DNA of 64,000 bases from Alistipes sp. (lineage in GTDB: Bacteria; Bacteroidota; Bacteroidia; Bacteroidales; Rikenellaceae): NCBI GenBank assembly GCA_021201825.1, contig JAJQED010000003.1, positions 72,772-136,771 of the forward strand, written 5' to 3'. A model generated the notes under the pieces. The model searched no databases, was not told where the DNA came from, and worked only from the letters and a program-made list of their open reading frames with translations. A program made the position numbers and the translations under genes. The stretch's first letter is position 1, and every line of letters starts with the position of its first letter. Shown piece after piece: positions 52,718 through 60,927 of the stretch.

Positions 52718-53179
52718 TTATTTTGCCATTTCGATTTCCAGGAGTCTCTTTTTTATCTCCAGCCCCCCGGCATATCCCACGAGTTGGCCGTTTGCGCCGA
52801 TCACCCGGTGGCATGGAATGAATATCGCAAGCGGGTTGCGGTTGTTTGCTCCGCCCACTGCCCGGCAAGCTTTCGGGTTGCCGACCATTGCGGCGAGCCG
52901 TGCGTAGGATGCCGTTTGTCCGTAAGGGATCGTGGCAAGTGCCGCCCAGACTTTTTCCTGGAACGGGGTGCCGGAGGGTTTTAGCGGCAGGTCGAAATTT
53001 TTCCTGCTTCCGTCGAAATATTCATGCAGTTGCGCGGCCGCCTTTTTTATCAGCGGGGTAAGTTCGGATTTGGTATCCGGCAGGTCTGCCGTTCCGAAAT
53101 ATAACCGGATAATGGCACCCTGCTGCTCGACTATCGTTACCGTTCCTACCGGAGTCGGGCAGGTATAAGAATTTTTCAT
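52718..53179 (-). CDS. ogt: Methylated-DNA-protein-cysteine methyltransferase
   Basis: 153 residues. It removes methyl groups from O6-methylguanine and O4-methylthymine by transferring them to its own Cys. The active-site motif IPCHRVIG is present with Cys123. The N-terminal RNase-H-like domain (TCPTPVGTVTIVE) and the DNA-binding part (PYGQTASYARLAAMVGNPKACRAVGGANNRNP, cited as family landmarks PYGQT and ACRAVG) are intact. It is transcribed away from an alkyltransferase-like gene 125 bases upstream. Confidence 0.92.
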   Translation of the reverse strand: MKNSYTCPTPVGTVTIVEQQGAIIRLYFGTADLPDTKSELTPLIKKAAAQLHEYFDGSRKNFDLPLKPSGTPFQEKVWAALATIPYGQTASYARLAAMVGNPKACRAVGGANNRNPLAIFIPCHRVIGANGQLVGYAGGLEIKKRLLEIEMAK

Positions 53180-53219
53180 TGCGAATTTTTTATCTGTTTA
53201 TGTTGGCACTGTTTGCGGG

Positions 53220-53252
53220 TTTGGCCCGCTCCGGAGGTTTTGATTATCTTTG
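53220..53252 (+). promoter_or_regulatory. Promoter of the alkyltransferase-like gene
   Basis: TATCTTTG (53245-53252) with TTTG at 53220-53223; the spacing of 21 is slightly long. Confidence 0.5.
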
Positions 53253-53304
53253 CAATCTATAACGGGTAGTGAAGCTATTACCCGTTCATCTATAAAATCC
53301 AAAG

Positions 53305-53643
53305 ATGGACACGGCTCAAAAGAACGAATTCATAACGGCGATTTTCGAACTGGTGGCCCTTATCCCGCCCGGGAGGGTGACCAATTACGGAACGCTGGCC
53401 CGTGCTGCCGGCTATCCGGCGCTTGCCCGGATGGTAGGCCGTATACTTTCCGGCCGTTACGGAACCGTTCCGGGGCTGCCGGCCCACCGGGTGACTGCAA
53501 GCGGCGGACGCCTGGCCGGAGCACGGGCGTTCAGTCCCGGTGAAATGGAGCATAAGCTCCGGGAAGAAGGGGTCGAAGTGCGCCGCGGCAAGGTCATTGG
53601 TTATGCCCGTTATTATTGGGACCCTGTCCAGGAGCTTATCTAA
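53305..53643 (+). CDS. Alkyltransferase-like protein (ATL)
   Basis: 112 residues, homologous only to the C-terminal DNA-binding domain of O6-alkylguanine alkyltransferases. The active-site motif is LPAHRVTASGG, so the methyl-accepting Cys is Ala60. Other landmarks are IPPGRVTNYGTLA, MVGRILSG in the recognition-helix region, and GVEVRRGKV near the end. ATLs bind O6-alkylguanine without repairing it and flag it for nucleotide excision repair. Its 3' end overlaps the convergent aminotransferase gene by eight bases. Confidence 0.88.
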   Translation: MDTAQKNEFITAIFELVALIPPGRVTNYGTLARAAGYPALARMVGRILSGRYGTVPGLPAHRVTASGGRLAGARAFSPGEMEHKLREEGVEVRRGKVIGYARYYWDPVQELI

Positions 53644-54841
53644 GGCTGACCGATCCCGGATACGATTTCAACCCTTCGGCCAGGCATTCGGCCGCCGCTT
53701 CAAGGTCTTCCCTTTTCAATACGTAAGCCAGCCGGGCCTCTTTTTTTCCATATTCGGGTCTGGAGTAGAATCCCGAGGCCGGGGCGACCATTACCGTAGC
53801 TCCTTTGTGGGAGAAATCCTCAAGGAGCCATTGTGCGAACCTGTCGGCATCGTCCACTGGCAGTTCCACCGTTACGTAGAAAGCCCCTCTCGGGTTCGGG
53901 CAATATACCCCGTCTATTTCGTTCAGTTTTCTCACAAGGCAATCCCGCCTTTGCCGGTACTCGCGGTTGACATCCTCGAAGTAACTTTGAGGTACATCGA
54001 CCGCCGCTTCGGCCGCCACCTGTGCGAACAGCGGAGGGGATAACCTCGCCTGGGCCATACGCATCACCCCGTCCAGCACCTCTTGATTGCGGGTAACCAG
54101 ACAGCCGAGCCGGACCCCGCACATGCTGTATCGTTTCGAAACCGAATCCACCATCACCACATTCTGCTCCATCCCCGCAAGGTTCATCGAAGAGTGATGG
54201 ATGGCGCCGTCGTAACAAAATTCCCTGTAAACTTCGTCGCAAATAAGGAACAGGTCGTGTTTGCGGGCGATACCGGCAATGGCCTTCAGCTCCGTTATAT
54301 TATATAGGTATCCCGTCGGGTTGTTGGGATTACATATAAGGATCGTTTTGGTACGGGGAGTTATCGCCTCCTCTATTTTCTCAACCGGCGGCAGGGCGAA
54401 GTCGTTGCCGATGAACGAACGCACGGTCTTTATTGTAATGCCGGCTTCGGCGGCAAATCCGTTATAATTGGCGTAATACGGTTCCGGTGTTATGATCTCA
54501 TCCCGGGTGTCCAGGCAAACGGTCATCGCCATCTGCAAGGCCTCAGACCCGCCGTCCGTAACGATTATCTGGTCATAAGAAACGTCGATACCCGTCCGCA
54601 GGTAATATTCGGCCAGTTTGCGGCGGTAGCTTTCGAGCCCGGCCGAATGGGTATATTCAAGGACTTTTTCATTGAAATTCCTTACCGCGTCCAGGGCCAG
54701 TTGCGGGGTTTGGATGTCGGGCTGACCGATATTGAGATGGTAAACCTTTATCCCGCGCCGTTTGGCCTGCTCGGCATAAGGTACCAGCTTACGGATAGGG
54801 GAGGGTGGTACCGACAGTCCCTTTTTCGATATGTGGGGCAT
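53636..54841 (-). CDS. PLP-dependent aminotransferase (class I/II)
   Basis: 401 residues of fold type I. It is likely an aspartate or aromatic-type aminotransferase; substrate not decidable. Visible: YHLNIGQPDIQTP (substrate/cofactor loop), ICNPNNPTGYLY (PLP-ring Asn and Tyr contact), LICDEVYREFCYDG (Asp for PLP nitrogen), and the Schiff-base Lys in VDSVSKRYSMCGVRLG. The C-terminal domain ends with VSLR. A TAGATTTG box (minus strand, 54867-54874) precedes the start. Confidence 0.88.
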   Translation of the reverse strand: MPHISKKGLSVPPSPIRKLVPYAEQAKRRGIKVYHLNIGQPDIQTPQLALDAVRNFNEKVLEYTHSAGLESYRRKLAEYYLRTGIDVSYDQIIVTDGGSEALQMAMTVCLDTRDEIITPEPYYANYNGFAAEAGITIKTVRSFIGNDFALPPVEKIEEAITPRTKTILICNPNNPTGYLYNITELKAIAGIARKHDLFLICDEVYREFCYDGAIHHSSMNLAGMEQNVVMVDSVSKRYSMCGVRLGCLVTRNQEVLDGVMRMAQARLSPPLFAQVAAEAAVDVPQSYFEDVNREYRQRRDCLVRKLNEIDGVYCPNPRGAFYVTVELPVDDADRFAQWLLEDFSHKGATVMVAPASGFYSRPEYGKKEARLAYVLKREDLEAAAECLAEGLKSYPGSVSLR

Positions 54842-54892
54842 AGTTTTACGGTTTTCGTCAATGTAACAAATCTAAAAAAAAATATCCCGCAA

Positions 54893-54924
54893 TTTGCCGC
54901 CCCGGCACCCTTTTTATACCTTTG
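54893..54924 (+). promoter_or_regulatory. Bacteroidetes promoter of the ABC importer operon
   Basis: TTTG (54893-54896), 20 bases, TACCTTTG (54917-54924), 20 bases before the ATG at 54945. The leader is too short for a cobalamin riboswitch. Confidence 0.82.
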
Positions 54925-54944
54925 AAACCTAAATCCGACGCCGT

Positions 54945-55274
54945 ATGCGCACTTTCAGCAGGGACAGGGTAATTTTGGCTGCGGCCGTGGCCGTAACGGC
55001 CGGGGCTCTGGTCTCGCGCGGATACCCGTTTGCGGGGTTCTATATCTCGATGGCGGGTCTGGGCGGAATGTTCCTCTTGTCGGTCCGTAAGGCGATAGCC
55101 GGGGTCTTGCATTACCGGGGCCTGGCGCCGCTCAAACGCGCATGGGTGGCCCTGCAGGCTATTGAATTGTTGCTGTTGGTCAATTTCGCAATAACGGGAC
55201 GGATCATGTATTTCCCTGTGCTGCTGGTCCTTGCCGCTGAGTATTTCATTTACGACAGCGGCAAAAGGGAATAG
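54945..55274 (+). CDS. Small membrane protein heading the importer operon
   Basis: 109 residues with three or four hydrophobic segments (VILAAAVAVTAGALVS, FYISMAGLGGMFLLSV, ALQAIELLLLVNFAITG, YFPVLLVLAAEYFIY) and basic ends. No family was recognised. It shares a promoter with the solute-binding protein 24 bases further on, so it may assist the importer, or merely be cotranscribed. Confidence 0.65.
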   Translation: MRTFSRDRVILAAAVAVTAGALVSRGYPFAGFYISMAGLGGMFLLSVRKAIAGVLHYRGLAPLKRAWVALQAIELLLLVNFAITGRIMYFPVLLVLAAEYFIYDSGKRE

Positions 55275-55298
55275 GCGTCGGGCAAAGGTTAACTGATT

Positions 55299-56456
55299 AT
55301 GAAATACCGGTACTGTTTCTTCACCCTAATACTTTGCACCGTTTTTTACGGGTGTGGTCACCGTCTGGCGGCGGTATCCGTTTCCGGCGATACGCTCTAC
55401 CTGCCGCGTTATGCTTCCGGGTTTTACATAACCGAAGCGGCCGGTGGCAGGGTGCTGAACATTACCGACCCGTGGCAGGGTGCCGAGGATGTGGATTTAC
55501 AGGTGTTTCTCTCCTCGGACGGCAGTCCTGCGCCCGCCGGCTTTACCGGGGTGACGATCCGGGTGCCTGTTAAAAAGGTGGTTTGCATGTCTTCGACCTA
55601 TGTAGCATTTATCAGCGCCTTAGACCGAACGGAAGTGATCAGGGGTATTTCCGGAGGTAAATATATATCGGATGCACAGGTCCGGGAGGCTTTTGCCGAC
55701 GGACAGATTGCGGAAGTGGGATATGATGCGGCACTTAATTTCGAGGTTATCTCGGCCATCGAACCCGATGCTGTACTGGCATACGGGATTACGGGCGGCA
55801 ACGCGCTCCTTGAGGGAAAACTCGGCGAATTGGGAATCGACCTTGTTTATATCGGGGATTATGTGGAGGCCTCCCCGCTCGGAAAGGCGGAATGGATAGT
55901 TGCGTTCGGGTACCTGCTCGGGCAGGAGGACCTTGCCCTGGAAATATTTACGGAGATCGAACAGAAATATAATGCCCTCAAGAACATGGTTGCCGAAAAG
56001 ATAACGGCAGGGGAGCGCCCCGTGGTCATGCTCAACTCCCCGTACCGGGATACATGGTTCGTCCCCGGGGACCGTAGTTATATGGTGCGGCTGGTGGATG
56101 ACGCCGGAGGGGTGTATGCCTGTGCCGGGGTAGACTCCGACCAGAGCCGGCCCGTGAGCCTCGAGGAAGCCTATATAAAGATGCTTTCGTCCGACGTATG
56201 GATAGGGCCGGGGCAGGCAACGACCCTAGCCGAAGTAAAAGCGGACAACCCCCGGTTCGCGGACACCCCGCCCGTGACCGGCCGCAGGGTTTATAATAAC
56301 AATAAACGCCGCACACCCGAGGGAGGCAGCGATTTCTGGGAATCGGGGGCCGTGCGGCCCGATATAGTGTTGTCCGATATGGTAGAAATACTCCATCCCG
56401 GACTGCTGTCCGGAAAGGAGGACAACAGCCTTTATTATTTCCAACGGCTCGAGTAA
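55299..56456 (+). CDS. ABC transporter solute-binding lipoprotein (siderophore/cobalamin type)
   Basis: 385 residues. Lipobox VFYGC (Cys19). A substrate-binding fold of the BtuF/FhuD family (PF01497): VVCMSSTYVAFISALDRT, the long linker helix region, EVISAIEPDAVLAYG, and GIDLVYIGDYVEASPLGKAEWI. The C-terminal lobe contains VMLNSPYRDTWFVPGDRSY. It captures a corrinoid or iron-siderophore in the periplasm for the FecCD-type permease encoded four bases on. Ligand not decidable from sequence. Confidence 0.88.
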   Translation: MKYRYCFFTLILCTVFYGCGHRLAAVSVSGDTLYLPRYASGFYITEAAGGRVLNITDPWQGAEDVDLQVFLSSDGSPAPAGFTGVTIRVPVKKVVCMSSTYVAFISALDRTEVIRGISGGKYISDAQVREAFADGQIAEVGYDAALNFEVISAIEPDAVLAYGITGGNALLEGKLGELGIDLVYIGDYVEASPLGKAEWIVAFGYLLGQEDLALEIFTEIEQKYNALKNMVAEKITAGERPVVMLNSPYRDTWFVPGDRSYMVRLVDDAGGVYACAGVDSDQSRPVSLEEAYIKMLSSDVWIGPGQATTLAEVKADNPRFADTPPVTGRRVYNNNKRRTPEGGSDFWESGAVRPDIVLSDMVEILHPGLLSGKEDNSLYYFQRLE

Positions 56457-56460
56457 ATAA

Positions 56461-57507
56461 ATGGGCAGGGGGATAAAAGTCAAACTGGTTTTCGTGGCTT
56501 TGGGCATTGCGGTGCTGGGGCTGTTCCTTTGCGATATTGCTTTCGGCTCCGTAGCCATATCTCCGCGCCATATCTTCGATGCCCTTTGGGGAGGCGGCAC
56601 CGGGTCCGAGGGGGCAATCGCCCCGGAGGTGGTTCGCTCTATCGTTATGAAAATACGCCTGCCCCGGGCTGTGGTGGCCCTGGTTGCCGGGGCGTCGCTT
56701 GCGGCGAGCGGGCTACAGATGCAGACCCTTTTCCGCAACCCGTTGGCGGGACCCTATGTGCTTGGGGTAAGCTCCGGAGCAAGCCTCGGGGTAGCCCTGT
56801 TCCTTCTCGGGATGCCCGTGCTGGGAGGGTCGGCGGGCGGGGAGGTCGTCCGTAACCTCGGTGTCGCAGGGGCGGCATGGATCGGAGCCGCCGCGATCCT
56901 GTTTATGATAATGGCCGTGTCGGCAAGGCTGAAGGATATAATGACCATTCTGATCCTTGGGATGATGGTGGGCAGTGCGGCCGGGGCCCTTGTCGAACTG
57001 CTGCAATACCTCAGTCCCGAGGGACCGCTCAAATCGTATGTTATCTGGACTATGGGCTCGGTGGCTAACGTCACGGGCCAGCAGCTGACCATAATGATCC
57101 CGGTGTGCGTTGCCGGTCTGGTTATGTCGGTAATGCTGATCAAACCGCTTAACCTGCTTCTTCTCGGGGAGAACTATGCCCGGACCATGGGGATGAAAGT
57201 CCCGGCCGTCAGGGCCTTGATATTTGCCAGTACGACCCTGCTCGCAGGAACGGTTACCGCCTACTGCGGCCCGATCGGCTTTTTGGGGATCGCCGTGCCG
57301 CATATCGCCCGGATGATCTTCGCCGATGCGGACCATAAAGTGCTGATGCCCGCTTCCATACTGGCCGGGTCGGCCATGCTGTTGCTTTGTGACGTTATAT
57401 CCCAGGTGCCGGGTTACGAAGCGACGGTTCCGGTCAATGTGGTCACCGCACTGTTCGGTATCCCAGTGGTTATACTCGTTTTGGTCCGTAACCGTAAGAT
57501 ATTATAG
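56461..57507 (+). CDS. FecCD/BtuC-type ABC permease
   Basis: 348 residues with about ten helices. Typical motifs: RLPRAVVALVAGASLAASGLQMQTLFRNPLA, cited as family landmarks LPRAVVALVAG and GLQMQTLFRNPLA; the ATPase-coupling helix near PVVILVLVRNRKIL; and GPIGFLGIAVPHIARM. It forms the inner-membrane channel for the siderophore/cobalamin importer. It starts two codons after the binding protein gene and precedes the ATPase gene by two bases. Confidence 0.93.
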   Translation: MGRGIKVKLVFVALGIAVLGLFLCDIAFGSVAISPRHIFDALWGGGTGSEGAIAPEVVRSIVMKIRLPRAVVALVAGASLAASGLQMQTLFRNPLAGPYVLGVSSGASLGVALFLLGMPVLGGSAGGEVVRNLGVAGAAWIGAAAILFMIMAVSARLKDIMTILILGMMVGSAAGALVELLQYLSPEGPLKSYVIWTMGSVANVTGQQLTIMIPVCVAGLVMSVMLIKPLNLLLLGENYARTMGMKVPAVRALIFASTTLLAGTVTAYCGPIGFLGIAVPHIARMIFADADHKVLMPASILAGSAMLLLCDVISQVPGYEATVPVNVVTALFGIPVVILVLVRNRKIL

Positions 57508-57509
57508 CG

Positions 57510-58289
57510 ATGGAGGAGTGCAGGATATATACGGTGGAATTGGAGGACTTGACGCTCGGCTACGGGGAGAGGATCTTGTTCGAAAATGCTTCCATAGGTT
57601 TCGGTTGGGGTGAATTCACGGCATTGATCGGCCGCAACGGCACGGGTAAGAGTACCCTGTTGCGGACCATAGCCGGATTGGCCCGCCCGATATCCGGACG
57701 TATCCGGGTGGAGGGCCGGTACCTGGATAAAATGTCGCCCCGGGAAAGGGCGTCGGCCATAGGGTTCGTATCGACGGAGGACGTCAGGGTTGCCAACCTC
57801 AAAGTTTCCGATGTAGTAGGACTGGGCCGCGCTCCGTATACCAACTGGCTCGGTTCGCTGACGGATACGGACCGGGAGGTCGTCCACCGGTCGCTGGAGC
57901 TGGTCGGAATGACCTCTTTCGCCGATGCGGCGGTAGACCGCCTGAGCGACGGGGAACGGCAGCGGGTAATGATAGCCCGTGCTCTGGCGCAGGACACCCC
58001 GATCATCCTGCTGGACGAGCCCACGGCATTTCTCGACCTACCCAATCGCTATCAGATATGCCTATTGCTGCGGGAACTGGCACATAAAGAGAAAAAAAGT
58101 ATCGTTTTTTCCACGCATGACCTATCGGTGGCCCTCGAGCTATGCGACAATATCGCCATGATAGAGGGCGGCCGCTTCTTTTATGGGCCGGCAGACCGGC
58201 TCATAGCGGACGGAACGATACAGCACCTTTTCGACGGGACGGGGTTGAGGTTCGACCCCGAAGCGAAAAACGTTCAGCTTGTAAAGTGA
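57510..58289 (+). CDS. ABC transporter ATP-binding protein
   Basis: 259 residues. Walker A GRNGTGKST (residues 41-49), ABC signature LSDGERQR, Walker B IILLDEPTAFLD and switch His in FSTHD are all intact, so it is an active ATPase. It energises the FecCD-type permease upstream. The stop codon is at 58287-58289 and the convergent SecD-like gene ends at the next base, with no terminator between. Confidence 0.94.
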   Translation: MEECRIYTVELEDLTLGYGERILFENASIGFGWGEFTALIGRNGTGKSTLLRTIAGLARPISGRIRVEGRYLDKMSPRERASAIGFVSTEDVRVANLKVSDVVGLGRAPYTNWLGSLTDTDREVVHRSLELVGMTSFADAAVDRLSDGERQRVMIARALAQDTPIILLDEPTAFLDLPNRYQICLLLRELAHKEKKSIVFSTHDLSVALELCDNIAMIEGGRFFYGPADRLIADGTIQHLFDGTGLRFDPEAKNVQLVK

Positions 58290-59201
58290 TCAGTCCCGCC
58301 GCAGGGACTCGACGGAAACGGGAACAGTCAGCTCCGGAGAACCTGTTAAAGCCATTGTCATACGGGCCTCGGCCTCGGTAAAATTGCCGCCGATGTTGCA
58401 CCTGCCGTTTTTAATCGGGTCGGTAACCAGTGGGCTGCTGAAGACGTTCCCATCCACGACCAGGGCGACCTGGCAACCTACGTTGTCGGCGGTAAACCGC
58501 TCGAAATCCTCCGTACCCTTTTTGTCGAAAATAATGACAAGTTCTGGCAGTTCGTACTTATTCTTTCTCGATCTTACCTTTTCGATATTGCCGTTCCAGG
58601 ACGGTAAATGATCCGGATGTCCCTTGATCAGCACGAACTCATAAATACTTTCGGAGCCGTTAAATATAGGAAGCAAAGCCGGACAGGCGTTCCGGGGGAT
58701 ATATTGGTACCATTCCGGGAGGCCGAAAAGGGCCTCCAGTTCTTTCTTATCCTCTTCCGTCACATAGCCCATAATATAAGATCCGCCATATTCCTCCACT
58801 GGCGGAAGAATAAGCTCCGATATCCTGTCGAAAGGTTTTACGGTATCCTGCTCCCGGGTATAGTACTCTATTAGGGCCGTATTGAATCCTTCCATTTCGA
58901 AGCGGGGATACATGTCGTGCATGGTAAGCCGTCCGGGGGTTTGGAGCAAGCGGTAAACATTGGTGCTCTCGAGTGTAGAGGTGAACTGTAAAACAACCTT
59001 ATTGCCCTCGATCGAGGCCTGGCCCGGTTTGCCGAAATGCGACACCCGCTCTTTCAGGATGGCTACCGTTCTTTCGATCTCTTCATTGCTTTCTCCTCCG
59101 AGACCGATATTGAGGGTGACGGTATATCGGGAGGACGGGGTACAACTTATACCGAGGGCGGTCCCGAGGACAAATATGGATATGACTATCAGTCTCTTCA
59201 C
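58290..59201 (-). CDS. Orphan lipoprotein with SecD periplasmic (P1)-like domain
   Basis: 303 residues. Signal with lipobox ALGISC (Cys20). The mature protein matches the SecD periplasmic region: NEEIERTVAILKERVSHFGK recalls the EAIEILRNRVDxLG motif, and VDGNVFSSPLVTDPIKNGRC with IGGNFTEAEA recalls SecD DGKVISAPxI..I.GGxxxISGNFT. There are no transmembrane helices, so it is not a SecD subunit of the translocon but a soluble, membrane-tethered copy of that domain. It could act as a chaperone for exported proteins, an inference. The SecDF genes are not in the window. Confidence 0.72.
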   Translation of the reverse strand: MKRLIVISIFVLGTALGISCTPSSRYTVTLNIGLGGESNEEIERTVAILKERVSHFGKPGQASIEGNKVVLQFTSTLESTNVYRLLQTPGRLTMHDMYPRFEMEGFNTALIEYYTREQDTVKPFDRISELILPPVEEYGGSYIMGYVTEEDKKELEALFGLPEWYQYIPRNACPALLPIFNGSESIYEFVLIKGHPDHLPSWNGNIEKVRSRKNKYELPELVIIFDKKGTEDFERFTADNVGCQVALVVDGNVFSSPLVTDPIKNGRCNIGGNFTEAEARMTMALTGSPELTVPVSVESLRRD

Positions 59202-59307
59202 TTAATTATGCGGTTTGGTTTTACGGCGGTAAATATAATAATTAATACCTTGGCGGCGTTTTCCCGAGAGAAAACCGGAGGATTTTATTCAAATTTCTTT
59301 GGAATTA

Positions 59308-59338
59308 TTTGCACAAAATAACTTTTTGCTTACCTTTG
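59308..59338 (+). promoter_or_regulatory. Bacteroidetes promoter of tRNA-Glu
   Basis: TTTG (59308-59311), 19 bases, TACCTTTG (59331-59338). Confidence 0.8.
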
Positions 59339-59370
59339 CACCGCTGAAATGATATTTGAGCAGGCATAAT

Positions 59371-59442
59371 GGCCCATTCGTCTATCGGTTAGGACGCAAG
59401 ATTTTCATTCTTGAAAGAGGAGTTCGATTCTCCTATGGGCTG
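59371..59442 (+). tRNA. tRNA-Glu (TTC)
   Basis: 72 nt. Acceptor GGCCCAT/ATGGGCT (one G-U), anticodon loop ATTTTCAT with TTC, T-loop AGTTCGATTCT. CCA is not encoded. About 110 bases further the S20 gene leader begins. Confidence 0.96.
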
Positions 59443-59532
59443 CAAAAGTTTTAAAACCGGCTATTGGCCGGAAAACGGCGGAAAGTGAGGAACGGAAATT
59501 ATAATCCGTCAGCCGACAGGCCGCAAAACGAC

Positions 59533-59559
59533 AAAGGGCAGGTGAGCGCCCTTTTTTTA
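59533..59559 (+). terminator. Terminator between tRNA-Glu and rpsT
   Basis: AGGGC / GCCCT stem with loop aggtgagc-type and seven T behind it. Confidence 0.75.
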
Positions 59560-59615
59560 ACTAAAAAACAACCCGCACAAAGCGGAACCGTATAGGAACG
59601 GAAAAGGAACAAACT

Positions 59616-59867
59616 ATGGCAAACCACAAGTCAGCTAAAAAAAGGATTCGTCAGACGCAGGCCCGCAGGCTGCAGAACAGGTATTACCACAAAACGGCCC
59701 GTAACGCCGTAAAAGCCCTCCGCAACACTTCCGACAAGGAAGCGGCCGAGGCGCTGATGCCCAAGGTTTCTGCTATGCTCGATAAGCTTGCCAAGAAGAA
59801 CATAATCCACAAAAATAAAGCGGGCAACCTCAAAAGCAGCCTCCAGCTGCATGTGAACAACCTCTAA
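59616..59867 (+). CDS. rpsT: 30S ribosomal protein S20
   Basis: 83 residues, the normal S20 size. It binds 16S rRNA early in small-subunit assembly. [19 protein letters not shown] is the family start, with later [26 protein letters not shown] and [13 protein letters not shown]. All-helical and basic. Monocistronic between two terminators. Confidence 0.97.
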   Translation: MANHKSAKKRIRQTQARRLQNRYYHKTARNAVKALRNTSDKEAAEALMPKVSAMLDKLAKKNIIHKNKAGNLKSSLQLHVNNL

Positions 59868-59896
59868 GGTTGTAACGGACAGCCCGGTAAGAATTC

Positions 59897-59925
59897 AGCG
59901 GACCGTAGCGGTCCGCTTTTTCGTT
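59897..59925 (+). terminator. rpsT terminator
   Basis: AGCGGACCG-ta-g-CGGTCCGCT stem followed by TTTTT. Confidence 0.92.
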
Positions 59926-59945
59926 TTGTACCCCGGGGGGCCGGC

Positions 59946-60560
59946 TCAATAGATCTTAAGGATAAAACGCAGGGCGAACGCCGACCGTAAATCGGCGGCA
60001 GTTATTGCCAGGGACCGGGTTGTCCAGTTGTCGGAATAAAGCTTGTAATTGCCGGTGTGTGGGTCGATCTCGATAAATCGTAATAGGAGGGTGTTCCCGT
60101 ATTCTATAAGGTGGGGTTTGCCCGATTTGATTTCCGTACCGGATACTTCTTCGACGATAAGTACGCTGTTTAGCATAGCCCCGACGATAGGTTCCTGTTC
60201 ATGGTTGGCGGTGGCGAACGACGGCTGTCCGATGTCGCCGTATGGCATGGTGATGTAATTATCAGGCAGTGCGTGGTTCCGGTAACGGGTAACCGGGTCG
60301 TGGGTATAGTACGGTATCCGGACCGAAGAGTCGGGCGCCCGTTTACCCGTAACAAGGTAACCTTCGTCCACGCCCGGGATTGCGGCCCCGATCATGGCGG
60401 CCAGACGGGGACTTATGTTCAGACCCAGGCGCTTGATCTGGTACAGCGATTCTACACAATCCAGCCCAATAGCCCGGGCAAACTGTTTGATATTCCGGAA
60501 TCCATTTTCATATATAAGGCTCTCGAGCTGCTCCCACGGGCTGGGAATATGGTTTTTCAT
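59946..60560 (-). CDS. Repressor-like protein: HTH plus S24/LexA-like C-terminal domain
   Basis: 204 residues. Residues of about 15-60 form a helix-turn-helix (NIKQFARAIGLDCVESLYQI). The C-terminal half, ATANHEQEPIVGAMLNSVLIVEEVSGTEIK (cited around ATANHEQE and GAMLNSVLIVEE), has the beta fold of S24 repressor/LexA C-terminal domains, but no catalytic Ser-Lys pair was identified, so self-cleavage is doubtful. This layout is common among Bacteroidetes regulators with no phage genes around. The 143 nt structured element lies in its 5' region and small HTH genes lie beyond it. Confidence 0.72.
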   Translation of the reverse strand: MKNHIPSPWEQLESLIYENGFRNIKQFARAIGLDCVESLYQIKRLGLNISPRLAAMIGAAIPGVDEGYLVTGKRAPDSSVRIPYYTHDPVTRYRNHALPDNYITMPYGDIGQPSFATANHEQEPIVGAMLNSVLIVEEVSGTEIKSGKPHLIEYGNTLLLRFIEIDPHTGNYKLYSDNWTTRSLAITAADLRSAFALRFILKIY

Positions 60561-60616
60561 AGGTAATTCGTTCGGTTGTTCGAGCGCCCGATAAAAAAGG
60601 GCGCGATTTCGGCTTT

Positions 60617-60759
60617 CGCATCAGGAATGAGGAATCCCTTGAGTAAGCCGTTATCACGCCCAAGCCTGCCCTGGCATTATACCAGGGCATAACATGGGCT
60701 GACAACTTTTACACTACTCAAAAACCCTCCATTACATGGAGGTTCCTCATTTTGATGCG
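60617..60759. ncRNA. Candidate structured RNA, 143 nt, fully nested
   Basis: Stems: CGCATCA (60617-60623)/TGATGCG (60753-60759); ATGAGGAA (60627-60634)/TTCCTCAT (60743-60750); TTGAGTA (60639-60645)/TACTCAA (60715-60721); GTTaTCAcGCCCA (60650-60662)/TGGGCTGAcAAC (60695-60706); GCCCTGG (60668-60674)/CCAGGGC (60682-60688); and a side hairpin CCTCCAT-tac-ATGGAGG (60726-60742). All are nested without conflict. I cannot assign a strand with certainty. It fits a leader RNA of the repressor-like gene, a small RNA, or a palindromic mobile element. Confidence 0.7.
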
Positions 60760-60875
60760 AGTATAAAGGTTGTTTGCCTTTATATGTTATTTCCCTTAGT
60801 AGGGGCTAAAATGTTTCCACAAAGATAACGTGACTTTAAAGTAAATTGTCCTCGTTCAAATATAACAATTTTTAT

Positions 60876-60895
60876 CACAAACAGTATTGTTTGTG
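60876..60895. promoter_or_regulatory. Operator-like palindrome before the HTH array
   Basis: CACAAACA-gtat-TGTTTGTG: eight perfect pairs around a 4-base centre, 32 bases before the first HTH start codon. Confidence 0.65.
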
Positions 60896-60927
60896 TGTTT
60901 TTTTCTTTTGATGCTGTTCTTTGTTAT

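Larger units (their letters stand above)
60561..60927. other. Divergent regulatory region with a large structured element
   Basis: 367 bases between a repressor-like gene (minus) and the HTH array (plus). It holds the nested structure at 60617-60759, possible minus-strand -7 boxes (TATCTTTG near 60822-60829 and TATATTTG near 60856-60863) that would put the structure in the repressor leader, and the palindrome at 60876-60895. Confidence 0.75.

Noticed and set aside
54925..54944. Cobalamin riboswitch before the ABC importer operon
   Set aside because: Only about 20 bases lie between the -7 box and the start codon; too short for a B12 element.
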